Of a DNA stretch of 64,000 bases, positions 8,410 through 18,308 are shown piece after piece. Made by a program: the position numbers and the translations under genes. A model generated the notes under the pieces. That model searched no databases. It was given only the letters and a program-made list of their open reading frames with translations, and was not told where the DNA came from. Positions within the stretch are counted from its first letter, which is position 1. Each line of letters starts with the position of its first letter. Source of the stretch: an uncultured Eubacteriales bacterium (GTDB lineage: Bacteria > Bacillota > Clostridia > Peptostreptococcales > Anaerovoracaceae); the NCBI GenBank assembly GCA_910583765.1, contig CAJTYS010000008.1:51747-115746 (forward strand), given 5' to 3'.

Positions 8410-9309
8410 ATGACGCATCCATATGTGTTCGACATTCAGAAGTTCAGCGTCCATGACGGGCCGGGGATCAGAACCATCATATTTCTGAAGGGGTGCCCGA
8501 TGAAATGCCAATGGTGCGCAAATCCGGAATCACAGCAAAGCGGTCCGGAAGTGATGGCACATCCTGACAAATGCATCGGATGTGGAAAATGTTCAGAAGT
8601 GTGCGAAAGCCCTTTCGACCTGCGTGGTAACCAACTGCGAGAAGAGTCAAACTGTAAAAATTGTGGTGCCTGCGCAAAAGTCTGCTACGCAGGTGCCCGA
8701 ACCCTGACCGGGAGGAAAATGACGGTTCAGGAAGTGATCGCCGAAGCTGACAAGGACATGATCTTTTACAAGCAGTCCGGCGGCGGGGTCACCTTCTCCG
8801 GCGGCGAAGCCATGCTGTATCCGGAATTCGTTTCACAAGTCACGGCACATTATAAAGAACTGGGAATATCCACAGCAGTGGAAACTTGCGGGGACGTTCC
8901 CTGGGAAAACTTTGAAGCCGTCATCCCTAATTTAGAGCTGGTTCTCTTTGACTTGAAACTGATGGACTCCCGACTGCACGAAAAATACACTGGCAGGCCA
9001 AATGAAAGGATCCTGGAAAATTTGCGGCGTACCGCAAAGCAGGTAGAAACCATCGTCAGAATGCCGATCATCCCTACGATCAATGATGATGACGAAAACA
9101 TCAAAGCCGTAGGAACGTTTCTGGAATCGCTGAAAGGCAAGGTCAAAGAGATCCACATACTGCCGTACCACAACTATGGAATGAGCAAGTATCAAGGCCT
9201 TGGAAAAGCGTACCCGCTCAAGGATCTGCGGGCTCCGGACAGCACTCACATGGAGCGGATCCAAAACAAGCTGCGAAAGCACGGCGTGGAAGTCGTGATC
9301 GGCGGCTGA
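8410..9309 (+). CDS. Glycyl-radical enzyme activating protein (radical SAM), for the 9369 enzyme
   Basis: A 299-residue radical-SAM activase. Cys29-x3-Cys33-x2-Cys36 (GCPMKCQWC) binds the SAM cluster. A ferredoxin-like insert at about 55-95 has two CxxCxxCxxxC sets (CIGCGKCSEVC and CKNCGACAKVC), as in activases of dehydratase-type glycyl-radical enzymes. SGGEAMLYPEF is the SAM-binding GGE strand. It abstracts hydrogen from the glycine of its partner, most likely the enzyme encoded 59 bp downstream. RBS AAAGGAGG precedes ATG 8410. Confidence 0.93.
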   Translation: MTHPYVFDIQKFSVHDGPGIRTIIFLKGCPMKCQWCANPESQQSGPEVMAHPDKCIGCGKCSEVCESPFDLRGNQLREESNCKNCGACAKVCYAGARTLTGRKMTVQEVIAEADKDMIFYKQSGGGVTFSGGEAMLYPEFVSQVTAHYKELGISTAVETCGDVPWENFEAVIPNLELVLFDLKLMDSRLHEKYTGRPNERILENLRRTAKQVETIVRMPIIPTINDDDENIKAVGTFLESLKGKVKEIHILPYHNYGMSKYQGLGKAYPLKDLRAPDSTHMERIQNKLRKHGVEVVIGG

Positions 9310-9368
9310 CAATCAGAAATGATATAGTTAAGTATAACCAAAAGGTTTAAATTAAAGGAGGTTTAATA

Positions 9369-11795
9369 ATGGCAATTATTAATGGTAAAGACGTACATGA
9401 AGCATTGTTGAATCCAACACATGATTCCCCGTTTCCTCGTACACAGCGTATGATGGATAAGTATTTTGACTATGTACCTGAACTGGACATTGAACGTGCT
9501 GTTCTCTGGACTGAATCATACAAGCAGACAGAAGGGCAGACAGCGATGATCAGAAGGGCGAAAGCCTACAAGCATTATGCGGAAAACCGTTCCATCCTGA
9601 TCAAAGATGACGAATTGTTCTTAGGAAAATGCGCAGATGCGCCAAGAGCGGGAACCGTTTCTCCTGAATACGTGAGCACTTGGCTCCGTGAAGAAGTGGA
9701 CGGAATCGCCACAAGAGAAAGAGACACTTATCAGATTTCAGAAGAAAAGAAAAGAATCTTAAAAGAAGAAGTGTTCCCTTACTGGGAAAACAAGACTATA
9801 TATGACGGCTGGGTAGCGCAGATTCCTGATGAAACAAAGACCCTCATGCTAAAGACTGGCATCATTGACGCGGAAGTAAAAATCGTTTCCGCCCCTGGCG
9901 AACTGGCGCCTAACATGGAAATGATCATTAACAGAGGGCTGAAATCCGTGAAAGAAGAAGCCCAAGCGCATCTTGACAAACTGGATCGTTCAAATCCTGA
10001 CGATTGTGAGAAAATGGACTTCTATGAAGGCTCCATTATGACTCTGGAAGCGCTCAGTACCTATATCCTTAGATGCGCCGCAGAAGCGAGAAAGTTAGCG
10101 GAAAAAACCACAGACAAAGCGAGAAAAGCGGAACTGATCCAGATGGCGGAAAACGCGGAATGGGTCAGTGAGAATGAACCTGCTACCTTCCATCAGGCAT
10201 TGCAGCTGATGTGGTTCATCCATATCGGCATTCAGATGGAAGGAAACGCTCCTGGCGTATCCCCAGGAAGGGTAGACCAGTTCCTGTACAAATATTATAA
10301 AGCTGACTATGAAGCAGGCAGAATCGATGATGACAGGGCCCTGGAACTGATCGAAAATATGTATATGCTCATGGGTGAAAACACTTGGCTGACAAGTGAG
10401 AACACATCTATGTACTTTACCGGCTATCAGTGCTTCCTCAACATGTGCGTAGGCGGCGTTGATAAACATGGTAAGGACGCGACAAACTCCTTGTCCTTCC
10501 TGTTCCTGACCGCGAAGATGCACTGCAGACTCCATTCGCCTAATATCTCGGCGCGCGTGCACAAGGGGACACCGCAGGACCTGATGCTCCATTATGCGAA
10601 GCTGATCAAGTACGGAATGGGATATCCAGCGCTGCACACAGATGACGTGGGCATCAGAGCCATGCTGTCACTGGGCGCGACTATGGAAGAAGCCTACAAT
10701 TACCAGCTAGTAGGCTGCGTAGAGCCGTTCGTGCCAGGCGTTATGACCAAATGGTCCGATGGCGGCCACTATAACTTTGGTTCCGCTCTGGAATTCGTGC
10801 TTACCAATGGCGTGAGCGTCATGAACGATAACCGGCAGGTGAGCATCCAGACAGGCGATCCTTGCAAGATGACATTTGACGAAATCAAAGAAGCTGTGAA
10901 GCGGCAGTTGGATTACTTTGTATATCACATGAGCGTGGGCGCTACCATTTGTGAAAGACTTCATTCACAGCTGGCGCCGCAGCCATTCCTCTCTGCGCTG
11001 ATCACCGGCTGCTATGACAGCGGCAAGGACATCACTCACGGCGGTGCGAAATATCACTGCGGACCTGCGTTCATCGGAACCGGACTGGTTGACCTGTGCA
11101 ACTCCCTGTCAGCCATTAAAAAGTTCGTGTTCGATGAAAAGGTCGTGACCATGGAAGAGGTGGTTAGAGCGTGCAAGAATAACTTTGAAGGTCAGGAAGA
11201 GCTGCTGAAGCTGGTACAGACAAAGACTCCTTGCTATGGCAACGATATTCCGGAAGTGGATGACTGGGCGGAAGAATTCTCTGATTATGCGAAAGATCAG
11301 ATTTTGAAGTACAAGTCATTTAATGGAGAGCCATTCTGCAACGGACTGTATCCTGTAACAGCGCACGTGCCTCACGGCCTGGTAGTCAGCGCGCTTCCTT
11401 ACGGAAGGCTGGCGGGGACACCGTTATCAGACGGTATTTCCCCGAAGGGCGGCACGGACCATGAAGGCCCTACGGCAGTGCTGAAATCCGTGTCCCACGT
11501 GAACCACGAGAACCATACGTCAGGAACCCTGCTCAATATGAGACTGGATCCTGTCAGCGTAGAAGGTGAACTGGGTCTCAAGCGAATCACACAGATCGTA
11601 AGAGCTGCTGCGGATTTGAACCTGTGGCACATTCAGTTCAACGTGGTAACTACTGAAACCCTGCTTGCGGCACAGAAGAAACCTGAAAATTACCGCGGAC
11701 TGATCGTAAGAGTCGCAGGGTACAGCGCGTACTTTGGTGAACTCAACAAGGCTGTTCAAGATGACGTAATCGCGAGGACCATACACACTGCTTAA
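9369..11795 (+). CDS. Glycyl-radical enzyme 1 (eliminase type, PFL-like fold)
   Basis: The 808-residue protein has the thiyl-radical motif GCVEP with Cys450 and Glu452, and the glycyl motif RVAGYSA with Gly784 near the C terminus. Cys plus Glu in GCVEP is the pattern of eliminases such as choline TMA-lyase, diol dehydratase, isethionate lyase and hydroxyproline dehydratase, not of pyruvate formate-lyase. It would cleave a C-N, C-O or C-S bond next to a hydroxyl or amine carbon. A strong AAAGGAGG site precedes the ATG. Which substrate it takes cannot be told from motifs alone. Confidence 0.93.
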   Translation: MAIINGKDVHEALLNPTHDSPFPRTQRMMDKYFDYVPELDIERAVLWTESYKQTEGQTAMIRRAKAYKHYAENRSILIKDDELFLGKCADAPRAGTVSPEYVSTWLREEVDGIATRERDTYQISEEKKRILKEEVFPYWENKTIYDGWVAQIPDETKTLMLKTGIIDAEVKIVSAPGELAPNMEMIINRGLKSVKEEAQAHLDKLDRSNPDDCEKMDFYEGSIMTLEALSTYILRCAAEARKLAEKTTDKARKAELIQMAENAEWVSENEPATFHQALQLMWFIHIGIQMEGNAPGVSPGRVDQFLYKYYKADYEAGRIDDDRALELIENMYMLMGENTWLTSENTSMYFTGYQCFLNMCVGGVDKHGKDATNSLSFLFLTAKMHCRLHSPNISARVHKGTPQDLMLHYAKLIKYGMGYPALHTDDVGIRAMLSLGATMEEAYNYQLVGCVEPFVPGVMTKWSDGGHYNFGSALEFVLTNGVSVMNDNRQVSIQTGDPCKMTFDEIKEAVKRQLDYFVYHMSVGATICERLHSQLAPQPFLSALITGCYDSGKDITHGGAKYHCGPAFIGTGLVDLCNSLSAIKKFVFDEKVVTMEEVVRACKNNFEGQEELLKLVQTKTPCYGNDIPEVDDWAEEFSDYAKDQILKYKSFNGEPFCNGLYPVTAHVPHGLVVSALPYGRLAGTPLSDGISPKGGTDHEGPTAVLKSVSHVNHENHTSGTLLNMRLDPVSVEGELGLKRITQIVRAAADLNLWHIQFNVVTTETLLAAQKKPENYRGLIVRVAGYSAYFGELNKAVQDDVIARTIHTA

Positions 11796-11812
11796 TAGTC
11801 GGTTATAAGATG

Positions 11813-11842
11813 GAGTGAGGGAGCACAAACACTCCCTCACTC
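11813..11842 (+). terminator. Intercistronic hairpin between the two glycyl-radical modules
   Basis: A perfect 11-bp stem (GAGTGAGGGAG with CTCCCTCACTC, 8-nt loop) lies between the stop of enzyme 1 and the second activase and runs into TTATATTA, a poor T tract. It probably attenuates transcription or stabilises the upstream mRNA rather than stopping it fully. Confidence 0.7.
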
Positions 11843-11871
11843 TTATATTACAGTAAGAAAGGAATTTTGAG

Positions 11872-12786
11872 ATGAGTGAATCATTAGGAAAAGATAAAGG
11901 AATCATTTACAACATTCAGCGCTTTTCGATTCATGATGGGAACGGTATTAGAACGATTTTCTTTATGAAGGGCTGCCCATTGAAATGCGTCTGGTGCTGT
12001 AATCCCGAATCTCAAAGTATCGAACAGGAAGTTTTGTTTTTACGGGATAAATGCATCGGATGTTTTAATTGCATCAAATCATGCCCATACGACGCTATGG
12101 AGATTGACCGGGAAAAGTGCAAAAAATGCGGAGCCTGCGCAAGCGTGTGTCCGGCCAACGCCAAAAGGCTTTCCGGCAGGTATATCACCGTGGAAGAAGT
12201 CATTCGGGAGGCAGAAAAAGACAGGGTCTTTTATGATAATTCAGAAGGCGGCGTTACCTTCAGCGGCGGGGAACCTACCTTGCAGCACGAATTTGTGTCA
12301 GCTGCCGCGAAGAGGTGCGGATATTTGGATATCCACACGGCGATCGAAACATGCGGGTACAATACCTGGGAACATATGGATCAAGTGCTGACGCATATTG
12401 ATGAAATTTTCTTTGACCTAAAGCACATGAATCCTGAAAAACACAAGGCGCTTACCGGTGTCACCAACGAACTGATTCTGGACAACGCGCGCAAAGCCGC
12501 TGCGTTAGGCAAGAAAATCACATTTAGACTGCCTCTTGTTCCAGATTGTAACGATGAAGAAGAGAACGTGATCGCGACCGCAGAGTTCGTAAGGAGCATC
12601 ACAAACGACCATGTTTTCATTGAAATTTTGCCGTACCACAGGCTGGGGGAAATGAAATTTGAATGGCTGGATAGAGTTTACGAATTGAGCGGGACGCAAG
12701 CGCCGCCAGAAGAACAGGTGGCAAGATACAATGATATTTTCAAAAGTAAAGGCTGCAGCGTTGTAAAGAACGGGGCGCTTCTTTAA
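11872..12786 (+). CDS. Glycyl-radical enzyme activating protein 2 (radical SAM)
   Basis: A 304-residue paralogue of the 8410 activase: Cys35-x3-Cys39-x2-Cys42 (GCPLKCVWC) for the SAM cluster, then two ferredoxin-like sets (CIGCFNCIKSC and CKKCGACASVC), then SGGEPTLQHEF. It lies directly before the second glycyl-radical enzyme (36-bp gap), so each enzyme seems to have its own activase. RBS AAAGGAA before ATG 11872. Confidence 0.93.
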   Translation: MSESLGKDKGIIYNIQRFSIHDGNGIRTIFFMKGCPLKCVWCCNPESQSIEQEVLFLRDKCIGCFNCIKSCPYDAMEIDREKCKKCGACASVCPANAKRLSGRYITVEEVIREAEKDRVFYDNSEGGVTFSGGEPTLQHEFVSAAAKRCGYLDIHTAIETCGYNTWEHMDQVLTHIDEIFFDLKHMNPEKHKALTGVTNELILDNARKAAALGKKITFRLPLVPDCNDEEENVIATAEFVRSITNDHVFIEILPYHRLGEMKFEWLDRVYELSGTQAPPEEQVARYNDIFKSKGCSVVKNGALL

Positions 12787-12822
12787 GCACCCATATAAAT
12801 TGATAGGAAAGGAGAAAATCAT

Positions 12823-15252
12823 ATGGCAGCGACATGCGGAGCAGATATCAACAAAATCAAACACAGCGATTGGAAAGATGGATGTACGGAGCGAATCAAC
12901 CGGCTGAGAAATAAATACTTTGGCAATATGCCTGAGATCGACACAGAAAGAGCGAGGGCATACACGAAGATTTACAGGGAATGTGAAGGGGATGAAGTGA
13001 TCATCAAGAGAGCCAAGGCCCTTTATCACTATCTGGAAACAAAAACCCTTACCATTGATGAAGATGAACTGATCATCGGCACTGACGGCAAAAAGCAGCG
13101 ATCCGTTGTCATGAATCCGGATATGTGTTACAGCTGGTATGAAGACGAGCTGGACACCATGGCCACAAGACCGCAGGATCCTTATTTTGTCACTGAGGAA
13201 GACAAGAAATACCTCAGAGAAGAGATCTTTCCTTTCTGGAGAGGCAAATCCATGGAAGACTGGTTCCAGGCCAATCTGGAAGATGACCTGGCTCATGTGG
13301 GGATCGGCACCAACGTAGTGTTCGGAGATCTGAAATCCCAGGGTGGGGCAGGAGAATACGCGGTAGGATACGGCAATATCCTGTTCAAAAAAGGCTTTGG
13401 CGGCATCCGTCAGGAAGCGGTGGAAAAGATGGAAGCCCTGGATCCTTTTGACCCTGACAGCTTTGACAAGAAGAAATATTATGAAGCCACCATCATCTGC
13501 TGCGATGCGGTAAAGATGATGAGCAAGCGTTATGCGGACTATGCGAGAGAGTTGGCGGGAACGGCCAATGAAAGGAGAAAAGCCGAGCTCTTAAATATCG
13601 CAGATATCTGCGAAAAGGTTCCTTACGAGCCGCCTGAAACCTTCCAGGAAGGGCTGCAGTTCGTATGGTTCACGCAGATGTTCATGTGGGCTGAGGAAAA
13701 CTCTAACTCCTATTGTATCGACAGACCTGACCAGTATCTGTATCCGCTGTACAAAAAAGACTTGGAAGCAGGCAGGATCACAGAGCAGGAAGCGCTCGAG
13801 CTGATCGAATGCTTCTGGATCAAGATCGCAGAATTCATCTTTACCATTTCCAAGGATGGTGCGGAATTCTATGCGGGATACATGTCCTTTACAGGGCTGA
13901 CATTGGGTGGCTGTGATCAGGACGGTCATGATGCGGTAAATCCGCTGTCCTATATGATGCTCCAGGCCACTATGGATCTTAGAATGCATTCACCTACCAT
14001 TAATGTGAGAATGTGTGACGAAACACCAGACGAATATTTGGAGAAAGTTTGTGACTTAGTGAAGCTGGGCACAGGCCAGCCGGCTATTTTCTTCGACAGG
14101 ACAGCTATCGAATTGTTCAAAAAGAGAGGGTTGCCTGAATCACTGGCAAGAAACTGGTGTGTTGGCGGATGCGTGGAGCCAAATATCCCAGGCATTACCA
14201 ACATGTGGGGAGAAGGCTGCCGCTACAGTTATGCCACAGCCATTGAATGGGCATTGTTTAACGGATACTGCAAAGTATGGGACAAACAGATGGGCCTGAA
14301 AACAGGCGACCCAAGAGACTTTCAAACATTTGAAGAGTTTTATAACGCAGTCAAGGCGCAGCTGTCCTACCTCATCAAACTTTGCGTGAGATTCACACAG
14401 CTTTCCGAAAAAGCCCATATGAAGAGAGCACCGAAACCTGTCAGATCCATGACCATGGAAGGATGTATTGAAAACGGAATTGATTGTTCCGCAGGCGGTG
14501 CGAAGTACAACAACGGGCCTGGCCTGGAACCGACAGGTGTGGCTGATATCGCCGATTCTCTGGAAGCAGTGAAAAAACTGGTTTACGATGAAAAGAAGAT
14601 CACCATGGATCAGTTGTTGACTGCGCTGGATCAGAATTTTGAAGGATATGAAGATCTCAGACAGATGCTGATCAATGATGCGCCTAAGTATGGCAATGAT
14701 GTTAATGAAGCTGACCGGTTCGCAGTGGAAGCTGTTGGCTATTCCTGCGATGAAGCCATGAAGTACAAGAGCATGCATGGCTCCACGTTCCTCAGTGGGC
14801 TGGTGCCAGTATCTTCTAACCTGCCTCACGGCAAAGCGATCTGGGCCCTCCCTTCAGGCAGAAAGGCTACGGAATCCCTTTCAGACGGATTGTCCCCGTT
14901 CCCTGGATACGATAAAGAAGGCCCGACTTCGGTGATCAAATCAGTATGCAAGGTCGATCATACCAAAAACGGCGTGGGTACGCTTCTCAATATGAAGCTG
15001 AACCCAAATCTGCTGAAAACAAAACAGGATAAGCAGAACTTCATTTCGCTTTTAAAAGCGGAGAACGAATTGGGTGGATATCATATCCAGTTTAATGTGG
15101 TAAGTTCAGACACTTTGAGAAAAGCCAAAGCAGCACCCCAGGATTATTCGGATCTGCTGGTGAGAGTAGCCGGATACAGCGCCTTTTTCGTTGAACTGGC
15201 CCCAGAAGCGCAGGACGCGATCATCAATCGGACAGAAAATACCGCATGGTAA
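12823..15252 (+). CDS. Glycyl-radical enzyme 2 (eliminase type)
   Basis: An 809-residue glycyl-radical enzyme with GCVEP (Cys450, Glu452) and RVAGYSA (Gly784), at the same residue numbers as enzyme 1. The middle and N-terminal parts differ clearly from enzyme 1, for example PDMCYSWYEDELDTM against SPEYVSTWLREEVDG, so the two probably act on different substrates or successive intermediates. The C terminus is RTENTAW. RBS AAAGGAG before ATG 12823; a hydroxylase gene follows after 56 bp. Confidence 0.93.
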   Translation: MAATCGADINKIKHSDWKDGCTERINRLRNKYFGNMPEIDTERARAYTKIYRECEGDEVIIKRAKALYHYLETKTLTIDEDELIIGTDGKKQRSVVMNPDMCYSWYEDELDTMATRPQDPYFVTEEDKKYLREEIFPFWRGKSMEDWFQANLEDDLAHVGIGTNVVFGDLKSQGGAGEYAVGYGNILFKKGFGGIRQEAVEKMEALDPFDPDSFDKKKYYEATIICCDAVKMMSKRYADYARELAGTANERRKAELLNIADICEKVPYEPPETFQEGLQFVWFTQMFMWAEENSNSYCIDRPDQYLYPLYKKDLEAGRITEQEALELIECFWIKIAEFIFTISKDGAEFYAGYMSFTGLTLGGCDQDGHDAVNPLSYMMLQATMDLRMHSPTINVRMCDETPDEYLEKVCDLVKLGTGQPAIFFDRTAIELFKKRGLPESLARNWCVGGCVEPNIPGITNMWGEGCRYSYATAIEWALFNGYCKVWDKQMGLKTGDPRDFQTFEEFYNAVKAQLSYLIKLCVRFTQLSEKAHMKRAPKPVRSMTMEGCIENGIDCSAGGAKYNNGPGLEPTGVADIADSLEAVKKLVYDEKKITMDQLLTALDQNFEGYEDLRQMLINDAPKYGNDVNEADRFAVEAVGYSCDEAMKYKSMHGSTFLSGLVPVSSNLPHGKAIWALPSGRKATESLSDGLSPFPGYDKEGPTSVIKSVCKVDHTKNGVGTLLNMKLNPNLLKTKQDKQNFISLLKAENELGGYHIQFNVVSSDTLRKAKAAPQDYSDLLVRVAGYSAFFVELAPEAQDAIINRTENTAW

Positions 15253-15308
15253 CTCAAATGGCAAGCAATCAGTTATAAATGAAACGGCAATGATGAAGGA
15301 GAAAAGTT

Positions 15309-18185
15309 ATGAGACTTTCAAAAAAATCACTTCACATCAATGGCGCAGTGCGCACATTCGTATGTGACCCTGAGAAAGATACGCTGGCATCAGTCTTGAG
15401 AAGACTGGGCATGACAGGCACGAAAGTTGGATGCGGCACAGGTGTCTGCGGTGCCTGTTCGGTGATACTAGACGGAAAAGTAATCAGATCTTGTACCAGA
15501 AAAATTAAGTCTGTGGAAGACTTTAGTGAAGTCATCACCATCGAAGGCATCGGCACACCGATGAATCCACATCCGCTGCAGGCCGCATGGGTGCATATGG
15601 CGGCAGTGCAGTGCGGATTCTGCTCGCCAGGATTCATTGTGTCCGCATATCAGCTGCTGAAGGAAAATCCCGATCCGACAAGGGAAGAAGTCAGAGATTG
15701 GTTCCAGAAACACAGAAACGTTTGTAGGTGCACAGGCTACAAGCAGATCGTAGATGCGGTCATGGAAGCAGCGGCGATCATGCGGGGCGAAAAGACGGTA
15801 GAAGATATCAGATATCAATGGGAAGGCGTGAAGGACCTTTACGGCAAACCGCTGGCAAGGCCAAATGCGCTGGCTAAGGCGTGCGGTGTATGCGATTTCG
15901 GTGATGATCTGGCGCTGAAAATGCCTGAGGGAACGCTCCAGGCCGTCCTCGTGATGCCTAGAGTCACGAACCACGCAAATATTTTGAACATAGACACTAC
16001 AGAAGCGGAAAAGGTCCCGGGTGTTGTGAAGATCATAACTGCGCAGGATGTAAAGGCCGCTGGATGCAAAAATTCGCTTACGCCATTTACTTGCCAACCT
16101 AGGACAGTGGTGTTTGAGCACGTGCATACTTTGATACAGGACAAAAAGATCATCAACTGGGGCAATGTGATCGCTATAGCGGTCGCTGACACGAAAGCGC
16201 ATGCACAGCAGGCAGCGGATTTGGTCAAAATGGATTATGAACAGCTGCCGGAATACATGAGCTATCTGGAAGCAGTCATGCCGGATGCGATCGAAATCCA
16301 CCCGGGACTGCCGAACATATACTCTAAATTCCCTGTAAGAAAAGGTGCGGCGGACGATGTCCCTGAAATCATAGAGGACGCTCCATATTCAGTTGAAGGC
16401 AGTTTCTATGCTTCACGAGAGCCGCACATGTCCATAGAAGGAGACACAGTACAGGCTTATTATGACGAAGACGGCATGCTGACTATCCACTGCAAGAGCA
16501 TGACCAATTACTTTGACAGAGACGATGTCGCCGAAGCAGTAGGGGAAGATCCGGAAAAGGTCAGAATCGTGGAAAATCCTACAGGAGGTTCTTTCGGGTG
16601 GGCCATGAACGCAGGCTCCTACGCACTGGGAGCTATGGCCGCCAAGGTGACACAGATGCCGATTGCTTTGCATATTGACTACTCTCAGTTCATGGCTTTC
16701 TCAGGAAAGAGATCGCCGGCTTACATGAATGGAAGTCTGTCCTGCGATGAAAACGGCATGATCACCGCCGGTCAATTCGATGTTGGTCTGGACCACGGCG
16801 CTTACCACGAATTAGGCGATGACAAATTGATGCGGATCAGCAGATTCATGTTCTTCCCATACTACATTCCAAACGCATTGGGAATTTCCAGAGTCGCTGT
16901 CACGAACCATGCCTTTGGCACAGCGTACAGAGGGTACGGCGCTCCGCAGGCCTTCACTTGCGGCGAAGCTCTGATCGACATGCTGGCGGAAAAAGTGGGG
17001 ATGGATCCTTTTGAATTCAGATACAAGAACATCGCCAGACCTGGACAGGATAACCTCAATCAAGTGCCGTTCCTCCAGTATCCGATGGAAGCCATCATGG
17101 ATACCATGAAGCCAATGTATGAAGAAGCGGTCAAAAAAGCGGACGCGTTCAACGCCGCGTCCGATGGCTCTGTGAAACGGGGCGTGGGCCTGGCTTGGGG
17201 CGGATACACAGTAGGCCTTGGCGCAGTTGACGAGGCTAGCGTGGCTATCGAGCTGAGGCCCGACGGCAAATTCACCAAATATGACACTTGGCAGGATCAA
17301 GGTCAGGGAGGCGACGCAGGATCTTTGATCTGCATGCTCCAGGCTTTGAGAGAGTACTTCCCTGAAGTCACGCCTGATGATATCAGATTGGTTCAGGCAG
17401 ATACGAAACTTTGCCCGAACACCGGAGAATCCGCTGGTTCCCGGTCGCACTTCGCCAATGGTAAGGCTAGCATCCTGGCAGCCAAGAACCTGGCCAATGC
17501 CATGAGAAAAGAAGATGGGACTTACCGGACATACGAGGAAATGGTCGCCGAAGGAATCCCAACAAGGTATAACGGCGACTGGACTTCTGCCAGCGAGTGG
17601 GATGACCTTTATGATTTGGATCCGAACACTGGCAAAGGAAACCCTGCATACGCTTATATTTACGCCTTGTTCCTGGCAGAGGTGGACGTGGACATGAACA
17701 CAGGCAAAACAACGGTCGTTGGCTTCAGATGCGTAGACGAAGTTGGTAAGGTAGGAAACATCCAGTCCCTGGACGGTCAGGCTTATGGTGGAATCTCACA
17801 CTCCATCGGTTTCGCCCTCAGCGAGGATTACGAAGATGTGAAGAAACACACCAATATGTACGCAGCGGGCGTTCCTTATATCAAGGACATCCCGGACGAC
17901 ATGACTGTGGTTCATATGAACGGACACGATGAGAGAGGGCCGTTCGGTTCCTCCGGAGCTTCCGAAGCCTTCCAGTCAGGTGACCACGTAGCGGTTCTGA
18001 ACGCCATCAATAACGCAACTGGCGTGAGGATTTACGAACTTCCAGCATCCCCTGACAAAGTCAAAGCGGGCATTGACAAGCTGGCAGCGGGCGAAACGCT
18101 GATACCTCCTGACAAGTACTATCTGGGGTCAGACTTCATGGATGAAGTGGAGTTTATCAAAGAAAACCCTGTAAGTTGGGAATAA
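15309..18185 (+). CDS. Fused molybdenum hydroxylase (aldehyde oxidoreductase / xanthine dehydrogenase family)
   Basis: The 958-residue single chain begins with a plant-type [2Fe-2S] domain (Cys42, Cys47, Cys50, Cys62), then a second [2Fe-2S] helical domain (CGFCSPGF and CRCTGY, about 100-145), then the molybdopterin domains to the end. GSSGASEAF near the C terminus carries the probable catalytic Glu. No FAD domain is present, as in Desulfovibrio aldehyde oxidoreductase; electrons would leave through the second cluster, perhaps to the 18747 protein. It oxidises an aldehyde or hydroxylates an N-heterocycle. RBS GAAGGAG before ATG 15309. Confidence 0.9.
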   Translation: MRLSKKSLHINGAVRTFVCDPEKDTLASVLRRLGMTGTKVGCGTGVCGACSVILDGKVIRSCTRKIKSVEDFSEVITIEGIGTPMNPHPLQAAWVHMAAVQCGFCSPGFIVSAYQLLKENPDPTREEVRDWFQKHRNVCRCTGYKQIVDAVMEAAAIMRGEKTVEDIRYQWEGVKDLYGKPLARPNALAKACGVCDFGDDLALKMPEGTLQAVLVMPRVTNHANILNIDTTEAEKVPGVVKIITAQDVKAAGCKNSLTPFTCQPRTVVFEHVHTLIQDKKIINWGNVIAIAVADTKAHAQQAADLVKMDYEQLPEYMSYLEAVMPDAIEIHPGLPNIYSKFPVRKGAADDVPEIIEDAPYSVEGSFYASREPHMSIEGDTVQAYYDEDGMLTIHCKSMTNYFDRDDVAEAVGEDPEKVRIVENPTGGSFGWAMNAGSYALGAMAAKVTQMPIALHIDYSQFMAFSGKRSPAYMNGSLSCDENGMITAGQFDVGLDHGAYHELGDDKLMRISRFMFFPYYIPNALGISRVAVTNHAFGTAYRGYGAPQAFTCGEALIDMLAEKVGMDPFEFRYKNIARPGQDNLNQVPFLQYPMEAIMDTMKPMYEEAVKKADAFNAASDGSVKRGVGLAWGGYTVGLGAVDEASVAIELRPDGKFTKYDTWQDQGQGGDAGSLICMLQALREYFPEVTPDDIRLVQADTKLCPNTGESAGSRSHFANGKASILAAKNLANAMRKEDGTYRTYEEMVAEGIPTRYNGDWTSASEWDDLYDLDPNTGKGNPAYAYIYALFLAEVDVDMNTGKTTVVGFRCVDEVGKVGNIQSLDGQAYGGISHSIGFALSEDYEDVKKHTNMYAAGVPYIKDIPDDMTVVHMNGHDERGPFGSSGASEAFQSGDHVAVLNAINNATGVRIYELPASPDKVKAGIDKLAAGETLIPPDKYYLGSDFMDEVEFIKENPVSWE

Positions 18186-18206
18186 CATAGATAATTTAAG
18201 CCTCCG

Positions 18207-18242
18207 TGATAGGCGGGTGATGTCGCGATTACCTGCCTATCA
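18207..18242 (+). terminator. Hairpin after the molybdenum hydroxylase gene
   Basis: TGATAGGCGGGT (18207-18218) pairs with ACCTGCCTATCA (18231-18242), one G-T pair in 12, followed by TTTGTTTT. It could be a leaky terminator setting the level of the three downstream genes. Confidence 0.6.
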
Positions 18243-18308
18243 TTTGTTTTCCATCAGATATGAGGCCATATTTGAACAAATACCGAGATAAGGAGATTTT
18301 ATAGGATT

